From Halopseudomonas oceani (GTDB taxonomy: Bacteria > Pseudomonadota > Gammaproteobacteria > Pseudomonadales > Pseudomonadaceae): DNA of 64,000 nucleotides. Shown here one piece after another: positions 45,179-55,285 of this stretch (positions within the stretch are counted from its first letter, which is position 1; each line of letters begins with the position of its first letter). Where the stretch lies: assembly GCF_002903165.1 (NCBI RefSeq), contig NZ_PPSK01000002.1, positions 310,001 to 374,000 on the forward strand, written 5' to 3'. The notes under the pieces are model-generated. The model was given only the letters and a program-made list of their open reading frames with translations. It was not told where the DNA came from and made no database searches. Both the position numbers and the translations under genes were made by a program.

Positions 45179-45623
45179 TATTTTTATTCTCCATACGCAA
45201 GCTGTTGTTGTTGGTTGAGTCTTGCGGCTATCAGTTAAGAATCAGTGCTGGCAAAGGGCAAGTACTCACTGTCTTGTTTTGAGACGTTCTCGCGAGCATG
45301 GATAGGAAGGCATCAGTGGTCTGGATTGCTGTAACAGAGGCATCACCCATTCGGGTGAGTTCATTGGATTTGCTGGTGTTGGGTTAGCCCAAATGGGTGA
45401 TTTGGTGGCAGGGATGGAGCCGATAGCGTCGGTGATCTGGTCAGGCCTGTCTGGAATAACCAGTTCAGGGGGGTTGCCGAGCGATTACATAATCGTGACA
45501 ATCGGGACGGCCTCGCAGTCATATTGCAGGCTTATAACAATAATTTTGCAAAGAAAGGTCAGTACCTTATCCCCAACTGCCCTGCGCCCGATCACACTCG
45601 GGATTCTTTGCCATGGAGAGAGC
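45179..45623. promoter_or_regulatory. Divergent promoter region between lipoprotein hydrolase and gsp operon
   Basis: This 445-base gap contains no gene; the frame open upstream of gspC lacks a ribosome site. Possible boxes for gspC are GTGACA (45495-45500) and TCATAT (45519-45524), 18 bases apart. They are weak, and I give them only as candidates. Confidence 0.35.
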
Positions 45624-46490
45624 ATGCCACTGGTTGCCCGTTTATCGCTGGAGAACCTAGTCACACTGGTTTGCAGCCTGTTTGTTTTGCTTTCAGCCTG
45701 GATCACCGGGCATCTGGTATGGATACTGCTGGAGCCGCAGAGTGTGCTGCCGGCGCCCCCTGTGCTTACCTACTCATCAACTGCAACAGAGCACGGCGTT
45801 GCCCAGCCCGGTTTTCGCGAGCTGGCGCTGTTGTCCCCCTATGGTCGTGCCGATAAGGCGCCCGTTGCCGTTGACGCGCCCGATACCAAACTCAGTTGGA
45901 CGCTGAAGGGCGTGTTGTCTGACCCCGATCCCGCACGCAGTGCCGCCATTCTGGTTACCCAGGGCCAGCCAGAGAAGCTGTATCGCGTTGGTGCTACGCT
46001 GCCGGGGCAGGTGCGGCTGGAACAGGTACTCGCTGACCGGGTGATGCTGATGCGCGATGGCCAGCTCGAGACCCTGCGACTCAAACGCAACGAACTTACC
46101 AGCTCCGGGCACCCGGCCCGCAGCAGCCGTGCCGTTGCGCTGCCCGGCAGTGACTCCAGTCAGACGCTGGCGCCAGACGGTGGCCTGGCGCGTATCGATC
46201 GGGAGGCCTGGCTGAGTGATCCCCAGCGTTTTGCCGAAGTCATCAGTGCTAACCCGGTGATGGTGGACGGCGCTTTGTACGGGATTGAAGTGTCGCCCGC
46301 GCGCAACGCGCGTGAATTTGAAGCAGCTGGCCTGCAGGCCGGTGACGTGATTACCGACGTGGATGGAACCCCGGTTTCCCAGATAGAGGACTACCGCGAG
46401 ATCCTGCGCGAGTTGTCCGGCGCCAGTTCGGTGTCGGTGTCGCTCGAACGCGACGGACAACCCATGAACATTACGATAACGATGGATTGA
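45624..46490 (+). CDS. gspC: Type II secretion protein GspC
   Basis: A 288-residue inner-membrane protein linking the inner platform to the secretin. It has one transmembrane helix (about 10-34), a homology region (LSWTLKGVLSDPDPARSAAILV) and a C-terminal PDZ domain (GIEVSPARNAREFEAAGLQAGDVITDVDGT). ATG 45624 with GGAGAG upstream gives the usual length. First gene of a twelve-gene operon. Confidence 0.93.
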   Translation: MPLVARLSLENLVTLVCSLFVLLSAWITGHLVWILLEPQSVLPAPPVLTYSSTATEHGVAQPGFRELALLSPYGRADKAPVAVDAPDTKLSWTLKGVLSDPDPARSAAILVTQGQPEKLYRVGATLPGQVRLEQVLADRVMLMRDGQLETLRLKRNELTSSGHPARSSRAVALPGSDSSQTLAPDGGLARIDREAWLSDPQRFAEVISANPVMVDGALYGIEVSPARNAREFEAAGLQAGDVITDVDGTPVSQIEDYREILRELSGASSVSVSLERDGQPMNITITMD

Positions 46491-48541
46491 TGCTGATGTC
46501 GATGCAGTTTCGCAAACAACGGCTGGCGCTGGCGCTGGCGTTGAGTCTGGGGGTAGTGAGTGGCTCGGTGCAGGCGCAGACAACTGCGGGTGCAGCAGCT
46601 GAAGACGAAGATCTGGTGCTGAATTTGCGTGATGCAGATATCAACGGCCTGATTGAGATTGTTAGCCAGGAGACTGGAATCAACTTTATTGTTGACCCTC
46701 GCGTACGCGGGCAGGTTAACGTCGTCTCGGGGCAGCCGATCCGTCGTGATGAACTGTACGATCTGTTTTTGGGCGTGTTGAAGTCACAGGGCTTTGCGGC
46801 TGTGCGGGGCAGTGACGGCATGGTTCGCATCGTGCCGGAAGTGCAGGCCAAGGAAAACGAGGTTGCGGGTCTGAGTGGGGATACGCCCGGCGACGAGTAC
46901 ATTACTGAAGTCATCACCGTCAACAACATGGACGCGGCACAACTGGTGCGAATCCTGCGGCCGCTGGTACCCAAGGGGGGCCACCTTGCTGCCGCTGCCG
47001 CGTCCAACAGCCTGGTGATTGCCGATACGGCAGCTAACGTGCGACGTATCCAGGCGCTGATTGCGCGCATGGATCGCGAGTCGACCGAGGATTTTGAAGT
47101 GCTTCCCCTGCAGCATGCGTCGGCGTTGGATGTGGTACGCATTGTTCAGGGACTGGATAGCAACGCGCCCGCGGAAGAGTTTGCCCGGGGGCCGAAGCTG
47201 ATCGCCGATGAACGCACCAACTCGGTCATTCTGCGTGGTGATCCGGAGGCACGGGCCAGCCTGCGCTCCGTGGTGCGCAGGCTGGATGTCGAGGGCGATC
47301 AGGGCAACACGCAAGTGCATTACCTGCGTTATGCCAAGGCCGAGGAAGTGGCAGAAGTGTTGCGGGGAATCGCCGAGGGGCGTGAGCGCAACAGTACCGG
47401 CACGACGTCAACCAACTCGGGCGCTGCATCTACCAGCAACACTGCAGAACAGAATCGCGTTCGCATCGAGGCTCATGAGAGCACCAACTCCGTCGTCATA
47501 TACGGGCCTGCGGAGCTGTCTCGCGAACTGTCTTCCATCATCCGTCAGCTCGACATTCGCCGCGCGCAGGTGTTGGTGGAAGCGGTCATTGCTGAAGTGT
47601 CCTACGACCGCGCCAAGGAGCTGGGTGTCCAGTGGGGCTTTGGTAGTGAAGATTCTGGCGTCGGCATAATCAACTTCAACCGCAACGGTAACGGTATCGT
47701 TGACCTCGCTGCAGGGGTAAACGCGTTTCTTGACGGCGACGTCAGCACTCCTCCCTCGCTTGGCAGTGGTCTGAGTCTCGGTGGGATTGGCTCTATCGGC
47801 AGTGCCCAGATCGCTTTGCTGGTCAACGCGCTGCAGGGCGACACCGCCAGCAACATCCTGTCTACTCCGAGTCTGCTGACCCTCGACAACGAGGAAGCCG
47901 AGATCGTGGTCGGTCAGAACGTGCCCTTTATTGTCGGCCGCTCGGTGGAGGATTCGGGGCAGGCCTTTGACACCATCCAGCGTGAAGACGTGGGTATCAC
48001 CCTGAAAATTCGCCCGCAGATAAACGAGGGCAATGCGGTGCGTTTGGAGATTGCCCAGGAAGTCTCACAGATCGCGCCAGGCGTCAGCGGTGCGGCTGAT
48101 ATCATCACCAACAAGCGCAGCCTGACCACGCACGTCATGGTTGATGACAACCAGATGATTGTGCTGGGCGGGCTGATTGACGACCAGATGATAGAAACGT
48201 CGGACAAAGTACCGTTTCTTGGCGATGTGCCCGGTCTTGGCCGACTGTTCCGTTATGACACCGCCTCGTTGCAGAAGCGCAATCTGATGGTCTTCCTGCG
48301 CCCGGTGATCGTGCGTGATTCGGCGGTTGCCGAGAGCCTGACCCACGCCAAGTACAGCTATATTCGCGACCGCCAGGTTGCCGAGCAGAGCCGCCGTGGC
48401 CGGCTGGATGTCGGCGAAGGAGTCCCGGTTCTGCCCGATTGGAACTACCTGCTGGCGCTGCCGCCGCCGTTTGAAAACGCACTGCAGGGCACCGCCGTAC
48501 CGACGGCAATCAGTGCGCCACCCAGCGCAGCGCAGGAGTAG
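46490..48541 (+). CDS. gspD: Type II secretion secretin GspD
   Basis: A 683-residue outer-membrane secretin: signal peptide (about 1-30), N0 domain (VLNLRDADINGLIEIVSQETG), N1-N3 repeats with a Ser/Thr/Asn-rich insert (GTTSTNSGAASTSNTAEQNR), then the beta-barrel secretin domain with VPFIVG, VGITLKIRPQI and VLGGLIDDQMIETSDKVPFLGDVP. ATG 46490 overlaps the gspC stop (TGATG); ATGs at 46496 and 46502 are possible. No GspS-type pilotin is recognised, but a lipoprotein gene ends the operon. Confidence 0.96.
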   Translation: MLMSMQFRKQRLALALALSLGVVSGSVQAQTTAGAAAEDEDLVLNLRDADINGLIEIVSQETGINFIVDPRVRGQVNVVSGQPIRRDELYDLFLGVLKSQGFAAVRGSDGMVRIVPEVQAKENEVAGLSGDTPGDEYITEVITVNNMDAAQLVRILRPLVPKGGHLAAAAASNSLVIADTAANVRRIQALIARMDRESTEDFEVLPLQHASALDVVRIVQGLDSNAPAEEFARGPKLIADERTNSVILRGDPEARASLRSVVRRLDVEGDQGNTQVHYLRYAKAEEVAEVLRGIAEGRERNSTGTTSTNSGAASTSNTAEQNRVRIEAHESTNSVVIYGPAELSRELSSIIRQLDIRRAQVLVEAVIAEVSYDRAKELGVQWGFGSEDSGVGIINFNRNGNGIVDLAAGVNAFLDGDVSTPPSLGSGLSLGGIGSIGSAQIALLVNALQGDTASNILSTPSLLTLDNEEAEIVVGQNVPFIVGRSVEDSGQAFDTIQREDVGITLKIRPQINEGNAVRLEIAQEVSQIAPGVSGAADIITNKRSLTTHVMVDDNQMIVLGGLIDDQMIETSDKVPFLGDVPGLGRLFRYDTASLQKRNLMVFLRPVIVRDSAVAESLTHAKYSYIRDRQVAEQSRRGRLDVGEGVPVLPDWNYLLALPPPFENALQGTAVPTAISAPPSAAQE

Positions 48542-48544
48542 GCG

Positions 48545-50050
48545 ATGAGCGAGCAGGAAAGCAGCAGTGTCGCCGCGCCAGCCGCTGAAACCGGTTATCG
48601 CTATTCCCGCCGGGTGGGTGTGTTGACGGGGGCGATGCGTGATGACGGCCAACTGGAGGTGTTCGTGCGGGCCGACTGTGATCCGCAGGGGCTGCTGGAG
48701 CTGCGTCGGCGGCACGGTTGTCCGTTGTTGCCGATCGAGTTGGACGACGATGCCTTCGCCGCGCGGCTTCGTGATCGCTACGAACGCTCGGCCAATGATG
48801 CCATGCAGTTTGTCGAAGGACTGGGTGAGGACGCTGACCTGCTCTCGGTCGCCCAGTCGCTGGCTGAGCCAGAAGACTTGCTCGAATCGCAGGATGAAGC
48901 GCCGATCATCCGATTGATCAACGCGCTGCTGTCCGAGGCGGTGAAGGAAAACGCCTCGGACATTCATATCGAACCGTTTGAAAATCGCCTGTCCATCCGT
49001 TTGCGGGTCGACGGTGTATTGCGCGAAGTGCTTGAACCACCGCGCGCTCTGGCGCCGGTGATCGTGTCACGGATCAAGGTCATGGCCAAACTGGACATCG
49101 CCGAGAAGCGTCTGCCACAGGACGGTCGGATCGGCCTGCGGCTGGTGGGGCGGGCGGTGGATGTGCGGGTTTCGACCCTGCCTTCCGGTCATGGCGAACG
49201 GGTGGTGCTGCGTCTGCTCGACAAACAGGCCGGGCGCCTGGAGCTGCGTCAGCTCGGTATGTGCCCAGAACATTACGCGGCGATGGAACGGGTAATCAGC
49301 CGCCCGCACGGCATCGTGCTGGTAACCGGGCCGACTGGCTCGGGCAAGACCACCACGCTGTATTCGGCGCTGATGCGGCTGAACGACCGCAGCCGCAATA
49401 TCCTCACCGTCGAAGATCCTATCGAGTATTACCTCGACGGCATTGGTCAGACCCAGATCAACAACAAGGTCGACATGACCTTTGCCCGCGGTCTGCGTGC
49501 AATTCTGCGTCAGGACCCTGATGTGGTGATGGTCGGTGAGATTCGTGATATCGACACGGTGCAGATCGCCATTCAGGCCAGTCTGACCGGTCACCTGGTG
49601 TTTTCCACCCTGCACACCAACACCGCCATCGGTGCCATTACCCGTCTGCGCGACATGGGTATTGAGCCGTTTCTGCTGTCGTCGACCCTGAACGGCGTGT
49701 TGGCCCAGCGGCTGGTGCGCACCTTGTGTCCGGACTGCCGCGAGCCGCATCAGGCCAGCAGCAGTGAATGTCGTTTGCTGGGGCTGGACGAACAGACGCC
49801 ACCGACGCTGTATCGTGCGGCCGGTTGCGCCGCCTGCAATGGCAGTGGCTATCGCGGGCGTACCGGCATCTATGAGCTGATCGAGATCGACGACACCCTG
49901 CGCGGCATGATCCATGATGGCGCCAGTGAGCAGGCCATGGTACGGCACGCCCGACTGGCGCAGCCGGGGATTCGGCAGGATGGGGTGCGCCGGGTGCTGG
50001 CAGGTGACACTACGCTGGAAGAAGTCCTGCGCGTTACCCGGGAGGACTGA
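48545..50050 (+). CDS. gspE: Type II secretion ATPase GspE
   Basis: A 501-residue cytoplasmic ATPase driving pseudopilus assembly. Walker A is [15 protein letters not shown], followed by the Asp box and [15 protein letters not shown] (Walker B). The tetracysteine zinc site is LCPDCRE and [20 protein letters not shown]-terminal domain about 1-130 binds GspL. ATG 48545 lies three bases after the gspD stop. Confidence 0.96.
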   Translation: MSEQESSSVAAPAAETGYRYSRRVGVLTGAMRDDGQLEVFVRADCDPQGLLELRRRHGCPLLPIELDDDAFAARLRDRYERSANDAMQFVEGLGEDADLLSVAQSLAEPEDLLESQDEAPIIRLINALLSEAVKENASDIHIEPFENRLSIRLRVDGVLREVLEPPRALAPVIVSRIKVMAKLDIAEKRLPQDGRIGLRLVGRAVDVRVSTLPSGHGERVVLRLLDKQAGRLELRQLGMCPEHYAAMERVISRPHGIVLVTGPTGSGKTTTLYSALMRLNDRSRNILTVEDPIEYYLDGIGQTQINNKVDMTFARGLRAILRQDPDVVMVGEIRDIDTVQIAIQASLTGHLVFSTLHTNTAIGAITRLRDMGIEPFLLSSTLNGVLAQRLVRTLCPDCREPHQASSSECRLLGLDEQTPPTLYRAAGCAACNGSGYRGRTGIYELIEIDDTLRGMIHDGASEQAMVRHARLAQPGIRQDGVRRVLAGDTTLEEVLRVTRED

Positions 50051-50052
50051 GC

Positions 50053-51264
50053 GTGCCTGCCTTTGAATACACTGCGCTGGACGCCAGCGGCCGGACCCGC
50101 AAGGGCGTAGAGGAGGGCGACTCTCCCCGTCAGGTGCGTGGTCGGCTGCGTGAGCAGGGGTTGACGCCGATGACGGTCAGCCAGGTGGCTGAGCGCGCAG
50201 CGGTGCTGCGCATGCCCGTGCTGCAGCAGCGGATCAAGCCGCTGGAACTGTCCCTCGCGACCCGGCAGATGGCAACCCTGGCGCGTGCTGGCCTGCCGAT
50301 CGAAGAAGTACTGGCCACGGTGGCCCGCCAAAGCGAGTCGCCCAAAGTGCGCTCGGCGCTGACGGCAGTGCGCACGCGGGTCATGGAGGGCCTGCCGCTG
50401 GCGCACGCACTGGGCGAGTTCCCCTCGGTCTTTCCGGTCATCTACCGCACCACCATCGCCGCTGGCGAGCAGGCGGGGCGGTTGGATCTGGTGCTGGAAC
50501 GGCTGGCTGATAACGTTGAGGCGCAGAACGCCATGCGCCAGAAGATCCAGCTGGCGATGTTCTACCCGGCCATCCTCACCTGTGTAGCGTTGCTGGTGAC
50601 CGTCGCGCTGCTGACCTACGTGGTGCCTGAAGTGGTCAAGGTGTTTGACGGCATGAATCAGCAGTTGCCGCTGCTGACCCGTATGCTGATTGCGGTCAGC
50701 GATACCCTGCGCGACTGGGGGCTATTGATGCTGCTGGTACTGGGGGGGCTAGGTTATGGCCTGCGCACCCTGTTGCAGCGGCCTGCCTACCAGCGGCGCT
50801 GGCACGATCTGCTGCTGCGGCTGCCGCTGATCGGTCGCTTGACCCGCGGTCTCAACACTGCCCGTTTTGCGCGGACCCTGAATATCCTTGCCGCCAGTGG
50901 TGTACCGCTGCTGGATGCATTGAACATGAGTGCGAGTGTTATCACCAACCTGCCAATGCGCGAGGCGGTCAGCGAGGCCGCCCAGCGTGTGCGTGAGGGG
51001 GCCGGGGTAGGCCTGGCGCTGGAGCGTAGCGGCTATTTCCCGGCGATGACCCTCAGTCTGATCAAGAGCGGTGAAAGCAGCGGCACCCTCGATGACATGC
51101 TGGAGCGGGCGGCGGAAACCCAGGAACGCGAGCTAGAGGCGCGTATCGCCATGGTGATGGGTGTTTTCGAGCCGCTGCTGATTCTGACCATGGGCGCGGT
51201 AGTGCTGGTGATCGTACTGGCGATTCTGCTGCCAATCTTTGAACTCAACCAACTGGTGAATTGA
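50053..51264 (+). CDS. gspF: Type II secretion platform protein GspF
   Basis: A 403-residue polytopic protein with two GspF repeats, RQMATLARAGLPIEEVLATVA and RTLNILAASGVPLLDAL, and three membrane helices (about 170-190, 220-240 and 375-395). It starts at GTG 50053 with MPAFEYTALDASGRTRKG, the family N terminus, two bases after gspE. Confidence 0.95.
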   Translation: MPAFEYTALDASGRTRKGVEEGDSPRQVRGRLREQGLTPMTVSQVAERAAVLRMPVLQQRIKPLELSLATRQMATLARAGLPIEEVLATVARQSESPKVRSALTAVRTRVMEGLPLAHALGEFPSVFPVIYRTTIAAGEQAGRLDLVLERLADNVEAQNAMRQKIQLAMFYPAILTCVALLVTVALLTYVVPEVVKVFDGMNQQLPLLTRMLIAVSDTLRDWGLLMLLVLGGLGYGLRTLLQRPAYQRRWHDLLLRLPLIGRLTRGLNTARFARTLNILAASGVPLLDALNMSASVITNLPMREAVSEAAQRVREGAGVGLALERSGYFPAMTLSLIKSGESSGTLDDMLERAAETQERELEARIAMVMGVFEPLLILTMGAVVLVIVLAILLPIFELNQLVN

Positions 51265-51731
51265 TGATGAGCAATAACCACGTACGCCGTGCTGCGCAGC
51301 GCGGTTTTACCCTGATTGAAGTGATGGTTGTGGTAGTCATCCTCGGGATTCTGGCGGCGGTGGTGGTGCCGCGGGTCATGGACCGGCCGGACCAGGCACG
51401 GATCACCAAGGTGCAGAGCGACATTCGTGCTATCGAGAGCGCGTTGAATCTGTATCGACTGGACAACTTCAGCTACCCGACCACTGAACAGGGCCTGCGT
51501 GCACTGGTGCAGGAGCCTACTGGTCAGAATGCGCCACGTAACTGGCGCAAGGGTGGCTACCTGGACCGCCTGCAGCAAGACCCGTGGGGCAACGACTACC
51601 AGTATCAGACACCGGGGCGCGATGGTCGCCTGTTTGATCTCTACAGCTTTGGCTCCGACGGCCGCAGCGGTGGCACTGACAGCGCTACCGATATTGGCAA
51701 CTGGAATCTGGAACAGAACGGCGAGCGTTGA
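51264..51731 (+). CDS. gspG: Major pseudopilin GspG
   Basis: A 155-residue precursor. The prepilin peptidase site is RG-FTLIEVMVVVVILGILAAVVVP with Glu5. The C-terminal calcium-binding loop region LYSFGSDGRSGGTDSATDIGNW and the DPWGNDYQY motif are typical. ATG 51264 overlaps the gspF stop. Requires a GspO/PilD peptidase, which is not in this window. Confidence 0.96.
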   Translation: MMSNNHVRRAAQRGFTLIEVMVVVVILGILAAVVVPRVMDRPDQARITKVQSDIRAIESALNLYRLDNFSYPTTEQGLRALVQEPTGQNAPRNWRKGGYLDRLQQDPWGNDYQYQTPGRDGRLFDLYSFGSDGRSGGTDSATDIGNWNLEQNGER

Positions 51732-52273
51732 TGAGCATGCGTTCCGACCACCACTCTGCGCACAGGCTGCAGACCGGCTTTACCCTGTTTGAAGTGCTGA
51801 TCGTATTGGTGCTGATCGGGGTGATGGCGGGTCTGGCGACGCTGTCGCTGGGTGACGGGGCGGAGCGCGAGCTGCGTCGCGAGGCTGATCGGCTGGCTAC
51901 GGTGCTCAAGCTGGCCCGTGACGAGTTGCTGATCAGTGGCGGCAGCGAGCGGGCGCTGGGAATTCGGCGTGACAGCTACAGCATGCTGGATCTGGTCCTG
52001 CTTGATGACGCCACTCGTGAGTGGCAGCCGGTGAACGACGCGCAGCTGGGGCCGCATGTTGTGACCGAGGGCTTGATCGAGCTGGACTTCGAAGCTGCTG
52101 ATCAGCCGCGTAGCCTGTCCTCCAGCAGGGTATGGACACCCCAGCTGCGGCTGAGCAACACCGGCGAGATGACGCCGGGCCTGATTGTCCTGCGGGCACG
52201 CGAGCATAACCTGGAGCGCTTTATTCAGGTTGAGTTGACCGGCCATATCGAGGTGTTCAGTGAGCGTCCGTAG
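51731..52273 (+). CDS. gspH: Minor pseudopilin GspH
   Basis: A 180-residue precursor with prepilin site TG-FTLFEVLIVLVLIGVMAGLA and the GspH beta domain (READRLATVLKLARDELLISG). ATG 51731 overlaps the gspG stop (TGATG). Confidence 0.92.
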   Translation: MSMRSDHHSAHRLQTGFTLFEVLIVLVLIGVMAGLATLSLGDGAERELRREADRLATVLKLARDELLISGGSERALGIRRDSYSMLDLVLLDDATREWQPVNDAQLGPHVVTEGLIELDFEAADQPRSLSSSRVWTPQLRLSNTGEMTPGLIVLRAREHNLERFIQVELTGHIEVFSERP

Positions 52274-52649
52274 CAGCCGTGGTTTTACCCTGCTGGAAGT
52301 GCTGGTGGCGCTGACCGTGCTTGCAGTCGCCCTCGGGGCGCTAGTCAAGGCGGGCAGCGATCACGCCCGCAATACCGGCTATCTGCAGGAGCGCACCCTG
52401 GCGCACTGGGCTGGCAGCAATCTGCTGGCTGAGTACGAATCGGGCATGCGTCCGGCCACCGACGGCGAGCTGAAGGGCGAGACCAACATGGGGCCCTACC
52501 GCTTCGGCTATCGTACCCAGATCAGCGATTACAGCGCCAAGTCGCCGTTTCCGCTGCCCTCGGTCAAGCGGGTTGATATTCGCCTTTGGTTGCTGCCCGG
52601 TGATGAAAGTGACCAGCGCGCGATGGTTAGCGGGTTTGTGCTGCCATGA
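52260..52649 (+). CDS. gspI: Minor pseudopilin GspI
   Basis: A 129-residue precursor with RG-FTLLEVLVALTVLAVALGALVK and the short GspI domain (ERTLAHWAGSNLLAEYE). It uses GTG 52260, overlapping gspH by 14 bases. Forms the pseudopilus tip with GspJ and GspK. Confidence 0.92.
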   Translation: MSVRSSRGFTLLEVLVALTVLAVALGALVKAGSDHARNTGYLQERTLAHWAGSNLLAEYESGMRPATDGELKGETNMGPYRFGYRTQISDYSAKSPFPLPSVKRVDIRLWLLPGDESDQRAMVSGFVLP

Positions 52650-53272
52650 CGGTGCGCAACGGGCAGTGCGGTTTTACCCTGCTGGAGCTGCTGGTGGCCA
52701 TGCTGCTCTTTGCGGTGATGAGTGTGGTCGCCTATCAGGGCCTGCGGGCGGTGCTGGAGACCAACGAAGTCAGCCGGGAACACGCGAGCGAACTGGCGGA
52801 TCTGCAGGTTAGCCTGAGTGTGCTGGAACGTGATCTCGCGCAGTTGGTGGATATCCGCGTGCGCGACGAATTTGGTGACCGGTTGCCGCCGCTGCGGCTG
52901 CAGGCTAACAGTGATCAGCCGTTACTGGAAATTGTGCGGGCCGGGGCAGGCGGTGAGCAGCGTTTGCGCCGCACCGCCTGGCGGCTGACCGAGCGTGGTC
53001 TGGAGCGGGAGCTGTGGCCAGGCGTTGATGTGGCGGATGCCGACAGCTTGCGCCTGCAGCCGTTCGCTGAACTGGTGGGCGAGGACGAACGCCTCGGTGT
53101 GGACAGTGGATTTCACTTTATCGTGCGCGGGGCAAGCGGACTGGAGCGGGTCGACAGCTGGCCGCCGGCGGATCTTGACCCGGAATCCACCCAACTGCCG
53201 CTAGCGGTTGAAATACAGCTGGATCTGCCGCGCCTTGGCCTGATCCGTCGACTGATTGCGGTGGGGCAATGA
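52646..53272 (+). CDS. gspJ: Minor pseudopilin GspJ
   Basis: A 208-residue precursor with CG-FTLLELLVAMLLFAVMSVVAYQ and the GspJ domain (LSVLERDLAQLVDIRVRDEFG). Starts with an ATGA overlap on gspI and ends with one on gspK. Confidence 0.92.
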   Translation: MTVRNGQCGFTLLELLVAMLLFAVMSVVAYQGLRAVLETNEVSREHASELADLQVSLSVLERDLAQLVDIRVRDEFGDRLPPLRLQANSDQPLLEIVRAGAGGEQRLRRTAWRLTERGLERELWPGVDVADADSLRLQPFAELVGEDERLGVDSGFHFIVRGASGLERVDSWPPADLDPESTQLPLAVEIQLDLPRLGLIRRLIAVGQ

Positions 53273-54069
53273 AGCGTCGGCAGCAGGGGGTTGCGCTGAT
53301 TACCGCGCTGCTGATCGTTGCGCTGGCGGTCACGGCGGCGGTCGGCATGGCGATGCGCGGGCAGGCGGACATTCGCCGCAGCAGCGCGGTGTTTGAACGC
53401 GACCTGTCGCGTGAGATCGCACTTGGGGCCGAGAAGATGGTGTTGCAGGTGCTTGAACAAGTCGACAGCGCTGACGAGTTGCTGTGGGACACCTGCCTGT
53501 CTCCGGTATTGCCATTTGAGGTCGATCAGGTGCAGTTGCAGGCGACGCTGGACAACATGCGTTGCCGGTTCAACCTTAACGCGCTGGCCTCTGGAGACGA
53601 ACAACAGCAAGCGGAGTTCGCCCGTTTGGTCGACCGCGTGGCGCAAGACTCAGGTGTGGCCATGCCAGCTGGCAGTCAGCTGGCACTGGCGGTTACCGAC
53701 TGGATGAACCCGGAAACCGACGACCCGGTGTATCGCTTGCAGCAGCCGCCACGGCTATCGGCCAATCGCACCATGCTGGTTGCGTCCGAGCTGGCATCGG
53801 TCAGTGGCATGAGCGCAGAAGCCTGGCAGGCGCTGGCACCTTATGTCACGGCGTATCCGTCTGATCAGAGTCCGATTGACGTGGAACGCAGTAATGATCT
53901 GATCAAAGCCGTTTTCAGTGGCCGCACGGCGCCGGGCAATGATGCGCCTTGGTTCATGCGGCTACAGATCGTCGCGCATTTTGGTGAGCGCAATTTTTAT
54001 CAATGCACACTGCTTGATGCCCCTAATGGCAGGGTAGTGCTGCGGGAACAGACGGCGTGCGAGCCGTAA
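53269..54069 (+). CDS. gspK: Tip pseudopilin GspK
   Basis: A 266-residue precursor, somewhat shorter than most GspK (about 310-330). The prepilin site is QQ-G-VALITALLIVALAVTAA, without Glu5 as usual for GspK. The helical domain contains MRCRFNLNALA, VTDWMNPETDDPVY and the VSGMSAEAWQALAPYVTAYP segment. ATGA overlap with gspJ. Confidence 0.92.
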   Translation: MKRRQQGVALITALLIVALAVTAAVGMAMRGQADIRRSSAVFERDLSREIALGAEKMVLQVLEQVDSADELLWDTCLSPVLPFEVDQVQLQATLDNMRCRFNLNALASGDEQQQAEFARLVDRVAQDSGVAMPAGSQLALAVTDWMNPETDDPVYRLQQPPRLSANRTMLVASELASVSGMSAEAWQALAPYVTAYPSDQSPIDVERSNDLIKAVFSGRTAPGNDAPWFMRLQIVAHFGERNFYQCTLLDAPNGRVVLREQTACEP

Positions 54070-54088
54070 TGAAGACAGGAAGCAAGGC

Positions 54089-55285
54089 ATGCTGATAGTG
54101 CTGTTGAGCAACCCCGACCAGCCGCTGCACTGGTGGCGTTTGGAGCGGGATGGACAGGTTCAGGATCAGGGGTGTGATCCGCTCTCGGTGCTTCAGGGGC
54201 GCTACCCGGGTGCACGGGTCAAGGCGTTGCTCGCCGACGGAGTCAATCTGTTGCGTGCCTCCTTGCCCGGACAGCGGACCGCAGCGCTCAAGGCGGCGCT
54301 GCCGTTCGCCCTGGAAGAGCAGTTGAGTCAGGACGTTGATGAGCTGCACATTGTTATGGGGCCGCGTCGTAGCGACTCACGGATCAGTGCTGCGGTGGTC
54401 GAACGGCGCCTACTGGAGCAGTGGCTGGAGTATTTTTCCGCTGCCGGCTTGCGGCTGGAGGCGCTGCTGCCGGTCACTGCCGTTCCAGCCGACGCGGTGC
54501 CTGCTGCGGGCGTGCGAGTGCAGGCATCCCCCTGGCCGCAGGATGCTCGCTGGCTGGTTACCGACAGTGCGGCTGAAGCCGTATTGCTTGAGCAGAGCAT
54601 GCTTGCCATCTGGCTACGCAAGCGCCTGCTGGAGCGAGATGAGGCGGAACGCGCTGTCGAGCTGGCCGGAGAGGCCGCTGCGGGTCTTGAGGTGCTGCTG
54701 CCTGCGGGGGTATCGGTAACGCGCAGTCAGGCCACGTTAACCTTGCAGCAGCAGTTTGCCGTTACGGATTTCAATTTACTGTCAGGCCCCTACGCAGTCA
54801 GCATGGCACCACCGCCCTGGCGTGTCCTGCGACCGGCCCTGGTGGCGATGGCTGCCACGCTGGTGCTGGGAATTGGCTGGCTCGCAGCGGAGCGGTATGC
54901 CCTGCAGCAACAACGCGATGCGTTGCAGCTGCGCATCGAGCGCAGCTTCAGCGAGGCGCTTCCCGGAGAGCGCATGCTGGATCCGGCGATGCAGTTTCGT
55001 CAGCGTCTGAATTCCGCTTCTGGGGGGGGCGCTCAACCCAGCGCAGGCCAGTTGCTGTACGCGGTGTATAGCGCCGTAGGACAGCAGCAAGGCGTTGAGG
55101 TAAAACAGCTGCGCGGTAGCCGTGATGAGCTGGAGGTGGAACTCAAGGTTGCAACCTTTGCCAACCTGGAGCAACTGCGTAGCCAGTTGGCCGCTACCAG
55201 CGGCGTGAGCGAAAGCCTGCTCGGTGCCGACTCCGATAGCGGCTCTGTGACGGCACGGTTGCGGATTACAAGGAGCGACTCATGA
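54089..55285 (+). CDS. gspL: Type II secretion protein GspL
   Basis: A 398-residue inner-membrane protein: cytoplasmic actin-like domain (about 1-245) that binds GspE, one transmembrane helix (about 252-272, LVAMAATLVLGIGWLAAE), and a periplasmic ferredoxin-like domain. FALEEQLSQDVDELHIVMG is the characteristic early motif. Four-base overlap with gspM. Confidence 0.92.
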   Translation: MLIVLLSNPDQPLHWWRLERDGQVQDQGCDPLSVLQGRYPGARVKALLADGVNLLRASLPGQRTAALKAALPFALEEQLSQDVDELHIVMGPRRSDSRISAAVVERRLLEQWLEYFSAAGLRLEALLPVTAVPADAVPAAGVRVQASPWPQDARWLVTDSAAEAVLLEQSMLAIWLRKRLLERDEAERAVELAGEAAAGLEVLLPAGVSVTRSQATLTLQQQFAVTDFNLLSGPYAVSMAPPPWRVLRPALVAMAATLVLGIGWLAAERYALQQQRDALQLRIERSFSEALPGERMLDPAMQFRQRLNSASGGGAQPSAGQLLYAVYSAVGQQQGVEVKQLRGSRDELEVELKVATFANLEQLRSQLAATSGVSESLLGADSDSGSVTARLRITRSDS